Source: Hyalella azteca (Eukaryota > Arthropoda > Malacostraca > Amphipoda > Hyalellidae). Taken from it: DNA of 64,000 bases. The position numbers were made by a program, and so were the translations under genes. The notes below the pieces were generated by a model. It saw nothing but the letters and a program-made list of their open reading frames with translations, made no database searches and was not told the origin of the DNA. Position 1 is the stretch's first letter, and every line of letters starts with the position of its first letter. Location: positions 372,001-436,000 of the forward strand of contig NW_025934876.1 of assembly GCF_000764305.2 (NCBI RefSeq). The letters run 5' to 3'. Of the stretch, positions 14,046-27,208 are shown piece after piece.

Positions 14046-14619
14046 TATTATTGCGCTGCGTCCGCCTAGCGCCTGATACTCAAGTAATCGAAGCGTCCTC
14101 GACATCCCCCATATTGATAGCATCTAGTCAATTAATTAAGTCATTCCACGGATATTATGGAGTCTCTTAAAGTTCCAAATCGCATAAGCGCTTTTAGTTT
14201 TATTTGAGTTTAGAATAATTGAACAAAATTATAGACATGCTGATTTTCGCATTATTGCAAACTGGGAGTAAATGAATGATTTCCTTGACACTGAATCTGC
14301 CTCACATGAATGCACCAACCGGGATATTAACATAGCTGTTAAAATATTCATAAAAATTATTAAAGCTTTTGTCTTTTTCACACAATTAGCTCAGATGTAC
14401 TTGAACAAACTTGTTAAATAATTCAACTGTCTATTTAATTGTTACAATAAATGATTCATTTTGTTTAGGTTACTAAATCGGGAAAACAAAATCATTACGG
14501 ATGACCAGCAATTAAAATGACCGCTGGAATAGGCATCCCAGACAGGTGTTTACGGCTAAATTATTCATTAGTTTGATTTAGAGGCAAACACTTGGCAGGA
14601 TGCGACTTAAAACCACTCA

Positions 14620-14930
14620 TACTTAGATCCTCATTTCGGTGTAAACACCCGGCAAAATACGCCCTATAAATACGCATAATAATTAAGATCCTCATTCCGG
14701 GGTAAATACTGGGCTAAATACGACTTAAAAATACGCATAATGAGATCTTCATTCCGGGGCAAACAGTCGGCAAAATAAGGCCTATAAATACGCATATTAA
14801 GATCTTCATTCCGGGATAAATACTGGGCTAAATACGACTTAAAAATACGCATAATGAGATCCTCATTCCGGGGCAAAATCCGGCAAAATACAGCCTAAAA
14901 TACTTATAATAAGATACGCATTTTACTTAG
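14620..14930. repeat. higher-order array of two ~60-bp units
   Basis: Two related monomers alternate. One carries AAATACTGGGCTAAATACGACTT, of which AATACTGGGCTAAATACG is typical; the other carries CAAACAGTCGGCAAAATA. Each is joined by GATCYTCATTCCGGGG. The A-B-A-B order means the dimer, of about 120 bp, was amplified after the monomers had diverged. Confidence 0.85.
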
Positions 14931-16524
14931 TTTTACGAATAATTGGCGATCAGAGTGAGATTCTCGGCAGCGCAAGGATTAGAGATATAACTTTTAAAGA
15001 ATATTTTGTGATTTTTGTGCACTTTCGGCAATTTACTAGTTTCGAGAGAAGCGAAACTTGTACGAAATTCTTCACAAGTTTAGAAGCAGAAGTCGAGGGG
15101 AGAATTCTGTCTGCGAACGAATTTGAAATAATAAATATCATTTAGCAACATTGAATTAAGCAGGACATCTTGCTCAAATATGAGTTTCTACGAGATAAGA
15201 AATCGAGCGAGTTTAGCGCTCCATATAATCTCAAACCGATATAATCGAGTTTGTAAACTCTGGTTTTAATGGAGAATCCTTTTAACAAACCACTTGCTGT
15301 TTAAACATCAAGATGACAAGATAATAATTATGACGATGTCTGAAAAGTTCTTTTTAAAATCTGTCACATTTAAATTGTAGTAATTAATTTCGTAAAGCAA
15401 AATTTCAACTTTGTGGTATATTATAAAGAAGACATGCATGATAGACTCGTGTTTTGCCTTAAAATGTCAATGGCGATTCGCATCAGGTTCTCGCATATGC
15501 ATTTGTACAGACGCTTTTAATTAGAAACTGAATAATTTTCTATAATCTCCAATCAAAGCAATCATCATTATCAGGTAATATTTATTCTGAGCCACAAATA
15601 GATGATATATAAACGGCAAAGAAATATATGTTATGGGCACCGGATATTCTGCAAGCGCCTGACAAGCCGCAAGCCAACACTCAGGAGCAGTTGTCAGACC
15701 ACCTGTCAGGTCAAGAGAGTCCTGGCAAATAACTGGTGACTCTGGCGGCGTCTCCGTCCACTGCTGCTGCAGGCCTCCCTTGTTACGTACAGTCCACTTG
15801 TTGCTACCGGGTACGCGTCGCTGCGAGGCACTCGCTGCCCTTGAGTATCACAAACCCACCGTGAAATATGTTGGGTGGAAATATGAGACATCTTTAAGTT
15901 AACTACTTTTATATGTGGCCGATACCAGACATTTGGATTAGGGATTTTAGATGAACAGGAGATAAGTAAATGTTCTCAAGTTACAAATCGGTCGGATTTG
16001 CGATGGGAAGATTTCAATCAAATGTCCGTGTGTGCTACATAACCTAAGGGATAAAGAATCTGAGTAATTTATTCTGAGTATTTTTTATTTTATTCTGAGC
16101 CATTGATTGTAACTAAAATACAAGCCAGATTTTTACAGATAAGCCAATGGTTTACTTGTGAGTTGCGTGGAAGTTACGAAACCATTAGATTCAGAAACTT
16201 TCCTCGCGATTCCTCCTATAGATTCAGAAACTTTCCTGAACTTTGTCGTTCAAACCGTTACGCTATGAATAAAGTTAACAGAACTTGTCGCCTCATAAAA
16301 TATATTTTATTACTTTTTTAAATCAGAAAATACTGCTGGCAAGATTTTATTATTATTTGAAGATTGAATCGAGCATCAGGCCAACTGAACAGCAGAAGAT
16401 TAAATTTAAAAATGCGGAAGTGGGATTCAATGTCATGAAATGGAGCAAAAACTAAATTGAAATGAAATGTTTTTGAATCAAAAAGCACATAATCAATGTC
16501 AGCTGTTAATTTAATAGTACAATA
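14931..16524. other. gene-free stretch
   Basis: No gene is supported. A GC-richer patch at about 15650-15850 stands out but has no splice sites or frame I would defend as an exon. Confidence 0.5.
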
Positions 16525-17211
16525 TACGAGGTGTGTTTTTACAGTAAGTGGCGTTTTGATATAAAAAGTCGAATTTTTCCAAAAATAATTTATTCACTTG
16601 GAAGGCCAGACCTTATTGTACTTTTCTAAATTATTCCCAATAATATTGAAGCCTTTATTGTATTCTGGGACAAGCATTTAGATGACAAAAGAAGCTTGTC
16701 GCCTGATAGGACAATATCTCCATGAACAAATCTTGAGACAGCAGAAAATTTTTCAGCCAAGGACGAAATTGTGTAAGTTATAGTCAGATTTCTTACACTT
16801 TACTGACCAATTTGTCAATCAGATAATCTGATTTAAAATGACTGAAAGTCTCCCACTTCTTTCCTACTCGTGAATGTTTGTGCGGTCATCTTCAAAGGCC
16901 TTAACCCATTCCCGCCCCATTCCATAACTCATAATGCTTTCAACATACACTTCACTGAGTTAGCAACGTGTCTCAACTGATTTGAAACCTTGATTACAAA
17001 GAAACGCACGCACATTGCATTTGGTGGTATTCTCACAAGCGGAGGCATATAAAATAACGCAAACAGATGTTTACTCGATAGGATGGTTCCGTAATGACGT
17101 CTGTGGCCTTCTATAAAATGTAGCTACACGATGCACATGCGTTAAACGATGGCCGCAGCGCTGCGTCGGCGTAATTTGAAGACGGTACCTACTGTAAAAA
17201 CACGTCTGGTA
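16525..17211 (-). mobile_element. deleted mariner-type transposon with TA target duplication
   Basis: The ends are inverted repeats: CGAGGTGTGTTTTTACAG on the left and, read inward from the right, CCAGACGTGTTTTTACAG. TA flanks both sides (16525-16526 and 17210-17211). The minus strand carries broken transposase-like pieces: a stretch around 16850-16960 reading YGMGREWVKAFEDDRTN, typical of the mariner helix-turn-helix end, one with ISSLAEKF, and near the other end LVPEYNKGFN. Stops and shifts separate them. At 683 bp the element is far shorter than an intact mariner of about 1.3 kb, so much of the catalytic core is deleted. It is inactive by itself. Confidence 0.8.
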
Positions 17212-17570
17212 TTAGTGACTTAATTTGACTATGCAGTTCAAGATGTATTGCCTACCGAGAGTATGAACAGAATCGTACTAATTGAATTTCAACTGTATTA
17301 ATTAAAGCAAATATTGTTGAAATATTACGGTTTGTTTGCTTAGATTAGAATTTGTTCAAAGTTTGTTTGGAGTGAAGATTGTGATGGAAGGCAGCCAGGC
17401 AAGTTCCACGTGTCGGCGCACAGTCAAGGTTATTCACAGCCTAGCGGTGGGTGACTATCTAGTGCGGACTCAGCGCCGGCAGACGTGCGCAGTAAAGCAA
17501 TAAAAACCTGCACGGCGCGAGGGAGACGGTCCATTATTTGTATTAATTTTATAAGTAAGTGCAGTCATTC

Positions 17571-17780
17571 GATTCAGCCGCTTCTAGGTTTCAATCTTTC
17601 TCAATGCGAGTTTGAGACATATTATATCTAAATTTTACTCTCATGCATTAGCTCATTATTTTCTTACACATCATGTAATTAGATTCAGCCGCTTTTTGGT
17701 TTCAATCTTTCTCAGTGCGAGTTTGAGACATATTATATCTAAATTTTACTATCATTAGCTCATTATTTTCTTACATATCT
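17571..17780. repeat. ~115-bp tandem duplication
   Basis: Two copies begin GATTCAGCCGCTT and share TTTGAGACATATTATATC and TTAGCTCATTATTTTCTTAC. The second starts near 17684. They differ by a few substitutions and short indels. No gene lies nearby. Confidence 0.9.
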
Positions 17781-18376
17781 ATTGAATAAATCATAAATCG
17801 GCAGACAAATTATTGACCTTCAGTAATTTTTCTTGCACAGAGCTGGTGGAAGAAATTCTGCTTCTTATTGATGGGATTAATTTAAATATTTGGCAGTACA
17901 TCAGCGGGCTTTCAGCCCTAATAGATTAACTGGAAGAGACCTCGGCCGCCCAATACATTCATCTTTAGCCACGTTATTATAATTGATTTAATGTGCGTAT
18001 GAATGTTTTCACTCATTAGTGTCGGTATTTAGCGACTCGCGCAGTAAAAATGCGAAACAATCAACGAGGCTTGCGATGACGCACTTCGTCTGAATTACCA
18101 TACAGCATTATGAGATAAAATTATGTTCCCCCGCCAAACAATATATTTTGAATTGTTGAGAGAAATTCAGATGAGATAATTTAATATAAACAAAAAGTTT
18201 CAGTTTTTTTTTCAGCAGACCAGATAACAGCGTACAAGGGATCGAGCATGCCATCGCCTCATTAAAACGACATTTACACGCAATTTATTGACTCTAGGTG
18301 AAGGCAAGATACTTTTTAATATAAATAAAATAAAAAGTTGTCTCCTCCGTCAATAATATAAAGACAGAGATGGCGT

Positions 18377-18510
18377 TATGGAAAGATCGGGTTCCAAAGG
18401 CCGGATGCCTTGTGAATCAAGTCACGAAAAATTCAAGAATCGGCAACAGGCCATGGGCCTATTTCTTCAGTGCCGACACTTCTATTCTATTCTATTCTAT
18501 TCTAACGCCT
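18377..18510 (+). repeat. SINE-like dispersed repeat, divergent subfamily
   Basis: The phrases CACGAAAAATTCAAGAATCGG, trimmed here to CGAAAAATTCAAGAATCGG, GGCAACAGGCCATGGGCC and CTTCAGTGCCGACA match, with substitutions, the family at 25201, 28176 and 57146. The copy ends in a (TCTAT)n tail. A related fragment on the other strand lies at 54610-54690. It appears noncoding. Confidence 0.65.
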
Positions 18511-19359
18511 GCCCCCTCCTGTTGTCTCCAAGGGAACTTCGCAGGAGTTCTGGACGTCACACGCGCGTCGCAGCCTGCCCGGCAACCTACCTGCCTCTGC
18601 ACAAACTCGTCCTACAGCATAAAGTACGAGAAGCAATGCTGCACCCCAGCAAGTTTTTCTAGAGCAGTAACTTAGCTTAATATATTCACACCTGTTCATG
18701 GACTATATGATGGCAATACATTTTTAAATCATTACGTCCCATTTTTAATTTGAGGGGATCTTTCTGGTGACGGAAGCATCGGATTTTTAATAACTTCATT
18801 TTCCGAAATGACAAATTCTGATAGTTTTTGTCACTTTTTTTTTTATTTTTCGCGATCAAGCTTTTCTTTGAACATTGTTTCAATACATATTTATCAGTCT
18901 TCAAGTTGCTTCGCAGACCAACAGGAACATCGATCCAGAAATAAATGCGGCACAACAGATTTGGATACTGGTTCTACTCAACAGTATTTCATCATTTCTT
19001 TAGAAATATTGATACTCAAATTAAACCTTTCAAAAAAGTGGTTTTACGTGCTGAAAATAAATTTTTTACATTGCCAGCTGGGGGACAAAAAAATTGAAGC
19101 AAACAATTTCACAGACAGCTAACGAGCTCCGTTATAAAGTCTTCGCTTATTAGAAAATTCAGTTAAAAACCCCTTACCAAAATATATTAACTATTTTAAG
19201 CGTTGCTATTTACAAGGGAGGCTCCATGTTATAGAACTGTTCAGAATTCTACGCTGAAGACATGCATAAGACAGGACGATTAAATACTTTGAAAAACAGA
19301 CCATAATATTGTTTAGGGACCTAGCTGTTGTTTAGGGTCATTAAATAATTTACAGATAA

Positions 19360-20340
19360 GAACTATACGTCGAAATCACTGAATACTCTACGGAGGTAAC
19401 CTGTATATTAGGTAATTCAATACTCTACATACATATATGAGACCTAAATGTTAAGGTAATTGAATACTTTGAAGAGACCAATCTCTGAAGGTCTCTGAAA
19501 TGTTCGCATATATTACCTATTTTTGGATATTTGAATACTTCACAGAGAAACCTTTATGCTTGCATGGTTAATCAAATACGGTACAGAGATGACCTACGTA
19601 TATATACGTAAGTATGTGTTGAAGTAGTTGAATACTTCGCAGAGCATACCTGCGGGTTGGCGAGATTAAATATTTTGTAGAAGAGAATTGTAAACAAAGG
19701 TAAGTGAACATTTTAAAGACAAGTCTTGTATAATAAAGCAATTGAATATTTTAAAGAAAGTATTCATTCGGGTGAATGAATACTCAGACGAGACCTATGA
19801 GTTGTGGGAAGTGAGCGCATTGCGGAGGAGACCTCTGGCTGTGTTAGGGCAATTAAATACTCTACAACCATGACCAGCATTTAAAGGTAACTGAATACTC
19901 TACAACTATCACCAGTATGTAAAGGTAATTGAATACTCTACAAATATCACTGTAGCCGGCCAGATATTGGCCTCGTTTTGTGTACTTAGTTTCAAGCCGC
20001 GTCGACTTCAAGCCGCCGAAAGACGACTGCAGAGAAAAATGTGCTAGCCGAACTGTCTTCGGATGTAGTCGGATCCAGTAGAGCGACTTCATCATTACCT
20101 TTGTTGTGCACATCATTGCTGAGTTATCGTTCTAGGTCATCTTGACATGTTAGGTGGAATTGTATTTTACGTTTTCAAGTAATTTCTGCGAACCTCTTGA
20201 GTAAATATTATCCTGAACTTCATCCTTAGTCTTTTCAATCTATCACGAACCGTAGGGCCCGCTTGCAGAGGCCTAAAAGTGTTTAGATGTAGTAGTTTCC
20301 CGCTACATCACCAGCATGTAAAGGTAATTGAATACTGAAA
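19360..20340. repeat. degenerate array of GGTAATTGAATACTCTAC units, split by a solo LTR
   Basis: The phrase GGTAATTGAATACT and close variants recur about every 45-65 bases from roughly 19360 to 19950 and resume at 20312. The neighbouring units are similar enough to reconstruct the site where the LTR inserted. No gene is visible from 18700 to 19360 either. Confidence 0.8.
19951..20307. mobile_element. solo LTR of a retrotransposon
   Basis: A 357-bp unit starts TGTAGC and ends GCTACA, the usual TG...CA form, and is flanked by TCAC on both sides (19947-19950 and 20308-20311). A neighbouring repeat copy (near 19905) reads straight through the equivalent point with a single TCAC, giving a natural empty site. 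No internal retrotransposon sequence is present, so this is the product of recombination between two LTRs. A 4-bp duplication fits Gypsy-type elements, but the family is not proved. Confidence 0.8.
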
Positions 20341-20351
20341 AGACCCGAATT

Positions 20352-20378
20352 TTAAGAAACGGTAATACCGTTTCTTAA
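20352..20378. other. 27-nt near-perfect palindrome
   Basis: TTAAGAAACGGTA is followed by one A and then TACCGTTTCTTAA. The 13-bp arms match perfectly. It lies just right of the solo LTR and the tandem array. No role is apparent. Confidence 0.9.
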
Positions 20379-23300
20379 TATTGGTCTCGGCAAGCATAAT
20401 GCTAAGATTCTTTAAGTACAGACGTTCTCTAGTGGGTGCTGGGCATTAGTCGTGCATTAGATGAGAATAAATGAATTTTTCTAATGTTCTTGCCACTGGT
20501 TGTTTCCGGGCATGAATGATTTTATTTATTTTCGGATAACTCTCAACGCCCCAAAAATACGTTCTCATTTCTCATCGGCACTCAGATGTCGGAGGCCTAT
20601 TCTTTACTGTGCATAATCTGTGAGCTGCCGGCTTGTGAAATGCTGTGCATGACGAATTTTGCAATAGCCTATTTTCAGCATTCAAACTCTTCACTATTAT
20701 TTGTAACTACGATAATTTCATTTTCTCCCAAATTACTTGTCAGTTTGAAAATAAAGACATACTGTGTTCAAATTCAAAACCCTGGGAAAGTATTTTTTGT
20801 ACCTAGTTCACAAAAATAAAATAGTATAACGGGCACATGCTGGTATTACATAATTACACGTCAATTGTACCAGGAGGCCCATCTTTCAATTATGATGAAA
20901 TTTTACACACAAAGATGGTTAATGCCTCAAATGAACTTTTATCTCAAAATATGAAAACGACTGAGATTATTATAGGAGTCCTCAAAATGTCTCATAAAGC
21001 ACGGCGCAATATTTACAATCTATGTTAGCTAATACCTTAAAAATAAATGTGTCACTAGAATTAATATGACGTTCCTAAACAAATTAGTTCCAATTATTTG
21101 TTGTTGAAATTTTCTGTGTAGAAGGGTAATCTTTGCCAAAATTTGGGAAAACATAAAAAAGTTTATTGCTTTTGCTATCACAAGAAAATTTTGAATTCTC
21201 ATTGATTCTTGTGCAATCATTACTCACATAAATACTATCGTATATACCGAAATTTGACGCATAATTCACATTGATTCTTCGGTATAAAATGCTCTAAACT
21301 TGCTCATAGAAGACTCGGGGCCATTTTCACCTATGTACTAAAAGTAAAATAAAAAAAATTCCCTAAACCCATTTTATAGAAACAGCATTCATTACGAAAA
21401 TGGTGTGCTATAATGTATGTTAATTCTATAGAATGTTTTTCTTAAGTGAAAAGACTTTGTTAGAAAAATATTGCGCTAGGATCATTACTATACACTCCAC
21501 GGGAACGATGAGACTTTTATCTAAACAGATTCTATTTTGCAACAGGCAGTATATAGAGTATTATCACCACCATGGCATTCATAGTTTGATTACAATACTT
21601 CCATTTGAAATTAAAAGCACCATAATCTTTTGATATTAGAGTGGAGTCATCACAATTAAAAATCAACAGTGCAAATGTTGGCAGCTTTTTAATGCGGAGG
21701 ATAAAGAGTTAACGAATTATATATATTACATTTTATAAGGAGATTTCAGATGAATAAATTGACTTTTTCGATTTTTTCCAAGGTTTGCCAGGGGCCACCT
21801 GGTTAAATTGGGGTAATAACTATGTAGGGAAGACATCCGTTGATTTCACTACTAGTTGCACATGAAAAGTTGATAAAACTTTCCCTAATCATACGTCTGT
21901 GTAATTATCAACTCTTCCAATACGAACTGATATAATATGCACTCATAATTGCTACACTACGAAATTATTCATCAGTGTAGTCCAAATGATTGTACAAATT
22001 TTGTAAAGTGTCGACTATACCATCGAACTTTTCACATTCGGCTGATCAGTTTGGCATCTAATAAATTTGTAAGAAATTTCGACTCCAGACCGAAAATTCT
22101 CCGAATTTTTCGCAAAAGGTCGAAATTTAGATCACACTCTCTGGGAATAATTTATATACCACTTAATTTTTTCAAATTGAAAATTTTTCGGGAATTTTCC
22201 AGGTTGCATGCTTCAATTATTGCCACCAATTGACAGGGCCGGGTACTAAACTAGTGACCGAGCTTATCAACATACATGCATCAAGTAACTCATGCGGACT
22301 GCTGGTCTGGGTTTAGGTTCAAGGCACGAACAAGTCCTCAAAGAAGGAAGGTAAGGTTAAGTTTGGTTAGGTTAGGTCAATTTAAATTTAGTTGTTCAGG
22401 TTACTTTCCCTACCAAAATAGCGATTATTATAAAACCATTTATGATTTAATTAGTTATGCGTACAAGAAAAGATCGCGTAGGTAGCCTTAGTCAATTAAA
22501 TCAATGAGATTTCTCTGAAGCCATTCCTCGGAAACCGTATTGACTTCGAAGTCTAATTGTTTTTCGAATGTTCGAAAACAACGCAATTCACAAGTACAGA
22601 ATAAGTGCATAGTAAGTAGAACGATTGAAGCTGTGCAAGTAAACCTGTTTTATGGGGCTCTTGGTAACTGATCAGCAATCCGGTTCCCCGACTGCATACT
22701 TCACTGGTGCCCGACGCGTTGCAAGAAGTACAATATGTGCAGCTTGCCGAGCAGAGCTCAGCCAAAAGAAAGGCAGGATGTTCTAAAGCTACGATGTTAA
22801 TATCAATGATGAAATAGTGAACTCGTGGTAACACAACTTTGCTTTATATATGCTAACATCAGGTAGTCAAGTGGTGTGGGAAATTTTTCATATCATCACG
22901 ATTTTTTTTTGTTCTATTGTAACTTGAATGGGTTTGCATGGCCGTGTCGTTCATCTTGTATTCTGGTTATAGCCAGGATTCGATCCTTTTACAGCCAGGG
23001 TTTGATCATTTTTCAAGTAGAATTAAATCGCGTCGCATTGCCAGTCTTCTCTCTTAATTCGCAATCAATAAATATTCTGCCTTAATACGAGCAACACTGG
23101 CAACTTTATCAGCTTAATTTTCATCTTCAATCAACTGGGCTGCAGGAGTTTCTCAAGTCCCGATACTTCTTTCTGGTCTCCTGTTCGCTATTTCACTTCT
23201 CTTTGGTTTGTGTAAATTTTGCTAATTATTCCTTAACTTATTCACGCAATGTAATTAATTATTGTGGGATACACCATACAAATTAATTGATCAATTACTT

Positions 23301-23566
23301 CATTACCTCAAATTATTAATAATTTAAACTTCAACTTCTTGGTACGCGCGTGATCCTTTATATTAGCTGTGGAACCCACTTCTTTAGCTGTGACCAACAC
23401 TTGTTTCCATTTCTTACAGGTAAGAATTACCTGCAAAATAATATTGAATATCACGATTTTGGATTGGTTTTTATTATTTTCACATTAAGTTAAAGCAAAA
23501 CACACAAACAATATTTAACTAAAATATGGACAGTTGAGATACATCTATATTCCCAAGTTATTTTAA
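20379..23566. other. gene-free stretch
   Basis: AT-rich sequence without a supported exon. Several open frames of 60-95 codons occur on both strands, but their composition is that of AT-rich noncoding DNA and none resembles a family known to me. Two TTAGG-like words near 22360 are too few to call a telomeric tract. Confidence 0.5.
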
Positions 23567-24363
23567 GCCTTTACAGAAACGCTTTCTATTTCCATAAAAG
23601 CTACATTTGGCGTTTTTTGGGCCATTTTCTGTTTTTCCATTTTTAACATTCAGTAGTTGTCTGCCATCATGTTGAAATTCCATCGACCTTGTTATATGCG
23701 CTCCATTTCTTTAATAATTTTACGGGAACGTTTTCCATGTTATGTTCCTCACTTACGGCTTCAAGATTTTCTGGAAGTAGTTCACATGTGAGTGAAGGAA
23801 ATGGACTTTGACACTCAAGTTGCATAACAAAATTTAGTAGTTGTGTAACAATTAAACAACCAGGGTTTTGGTCTTTTTTGTTTGCAAATAAGCCTGTTAC
23901 AACTTAATTAAATGCATTGCAGGCATTTATTTCTTCCATTTCCATTTTTACGACGAAGGTTTCATCTTCAAAAATTTTTCTAATGTCAGGCCCAATATTC
24001 AGATTAGCATCAGATAGACAAGAAAACTTTTCACAAAGATACTTTAAACTCGCTTTCTTTGCTTATTGCTTTCACAAACTGTTTCAGAAACCCCAATTTT
24101 ATATGGAGTTGTGGTAGAAGTAAGATTTTTTTTGGACCGACTAAACTTTGTTTTTAAAAATTTTCGACCCTTGGAATAGGAGCCTTTGTAATTAGCCTCG
24201 TCTGCTCTACATAGTGTTGTTTACTTTTACGGTTATCCCAATGACAGAGGAAACAAGGAAACATTGGTAAGCCACTTGACCGGGCACCATGAAAATATCT
24301 TTCAAATACCACAAATGGTTCACTTATGACCAGAATGGCTGAGCTTATCAAAAATAAACTCAA
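23567..24363 (-). pseudogene. decayed copy of a multicopy, transposon-associated arthropod gene
   Basis: Read on the minus strand, shifting frames, this stretch gives in order FPCFLCHWDNRKSKQHYV (about 24220-24270), LLLPQLHIKLGFLKQFVKAI (about 24065-24125), CEKFSCLSDANLNIGPDIRK, NLEAVSEEHN and MADNY. The order and wording match a large uncharacterised family that I know from aphids, cnidarians and other invertebrates (pattern FPCFLC-WDSR ... LPPLHIKLGL-KNFVKA ... GAVSDEHGE ... MLADYCW). At least two frameshifts and several stops break it, and upstream parts are missing. It is a dead copy. The family's function is unknown to me. Confidence 0.65.
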
Positions 24364-25200
24364 TGTGTATTAGAAACGACAACAGAACACAGAATATACT
24401 AGAAATAATATAATGAAACCATGTTTGTAAGTATTAAACATGAATACATTGTTTACTTTACAAATCCGTAATGCAAATTGAATTGACCACTAATAGAAGG
24501 AATAGTCACCGGGAATTGTATGCATCTTGAGCCAAAAAACAGTTTAAAATATGAAACCGTAGGTGAAATTTGTGACTTTCGCTGGAACTCAGCACTAGAA
24601 TATGCCTAGAATATGTCTACAATTAATATGCCTGGTGTGGCCTGTCGCCGCTGGAATTACAACTAAATATTGAGAAAAAGCTAAAATTTGGAGTCCTGAA
24701 TCACAAATTTCTACAGAATAGCTAAAATGTTTATTCTTTACATAGACGCACGAAATTGCCAACTTGTCACGTGCATTTTGGCCATACAACTCAAATTAAA
24801 AACTGCCCTAATCTCTGAATGTGTCCAGGAAAAGGCCCATCTGGCAACTTGCGCTTCTACTACATGTTCGCCGAGTGCCAGACCGCTAATTGTCGTTGTT
24901 TATAGGTAGCCTCAATTGAGCCCATGGCTGCTGAAGACAAAAGCATATGATAAGCAAGAAATTTTTCACTGCAGTCAATAAACTTTGAAATTATTTCCCT
25001 CTGTCACGCCTCATAGACGTAGTTGTGAAGACAACTCGGCATTTCGCGGTTACTATTACGTTATGATAAATAGGATTTTGATTGAAAATTAATATTGCAA
25101 GCTCTCAAGTTTCCCCAAAAATAACAGTTGATATAATAGAATTTTTCGAACAAAAAGCTTATTATATTATATATTAAATTATTATTATTATATATTAAAA
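24364..25200. other. gene-free stretch downstream of METTL26
   Basis: No exon is supported. The right end is an AT-only run (25160-25195) that abuts the SINE-like repeat. Confidence 0.5.
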
Positions 25201-25325
25201 GTTCCGGTCAAATGACGCGATTTTAGATCTTCTGTGAACAAGGCACGAAAAGGAAAAGAATAGGCGACAGGCCACATCAGGCCTAGCCTTCAGCGCCGAC
25301 ATCACTATAATATGTTATGTTATAC
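25201..25325 (+). repeat. SINE-like dispersed repeat, copy 1
   Basis: The copy runs from GTTCCGGTCAAATGAC to a TATGTTATGTTA tail. It shares GAACAAGGCACGAAAAGG, GGCGACAGGCCACATC and TTCAGCGCCGA with copies at 28176-28307 (inverted) and 57146-57272. Copies are about 125 bp, noncoding and end in a short A/T repeat, as SINEs or small nonautonomous elements do. It sits about 100 bases past the METTL26 stop, so it may lie in that gene's 3' UTR. Confidence 0.8.
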
Positions 25326-25423
25326 AAGGAACGCAAGTCCGATCAAGTGTTTGTCGAAAATCTAAGGAGAATTTCCTGCATCAATGTTGATCCGTTGTAG
25401 TACACGAGTTTTGACCACCAAGA

Positions 25424-27208
<1,785 letters not shown>

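Noticed and set aside
13696..14170. Plus-strand frames with Cys/Leu/Ser/Val repeats (CLSVCLSV)
   Set aside because: They are translations of the CTGT/CCGT tetramer run inside the dispersed inverted-arm repeat.
15650..15850. GC-richer patch as a candidate exon
   Set aside because: No frame shows a recognisable motif and flanking splice sites are weak on both strands.
18370..18675. 94-101 codon plus-strand frames
   Set aside because: The first half is the SINE-like repeat with its TCTAT tail, so the frames are not independent coding sequence.
22350..22380. Possible TTAGG telomeric repeat
   Set aside because: Only two or three irregular TTAGG words occur; too few for a telomeric tract.
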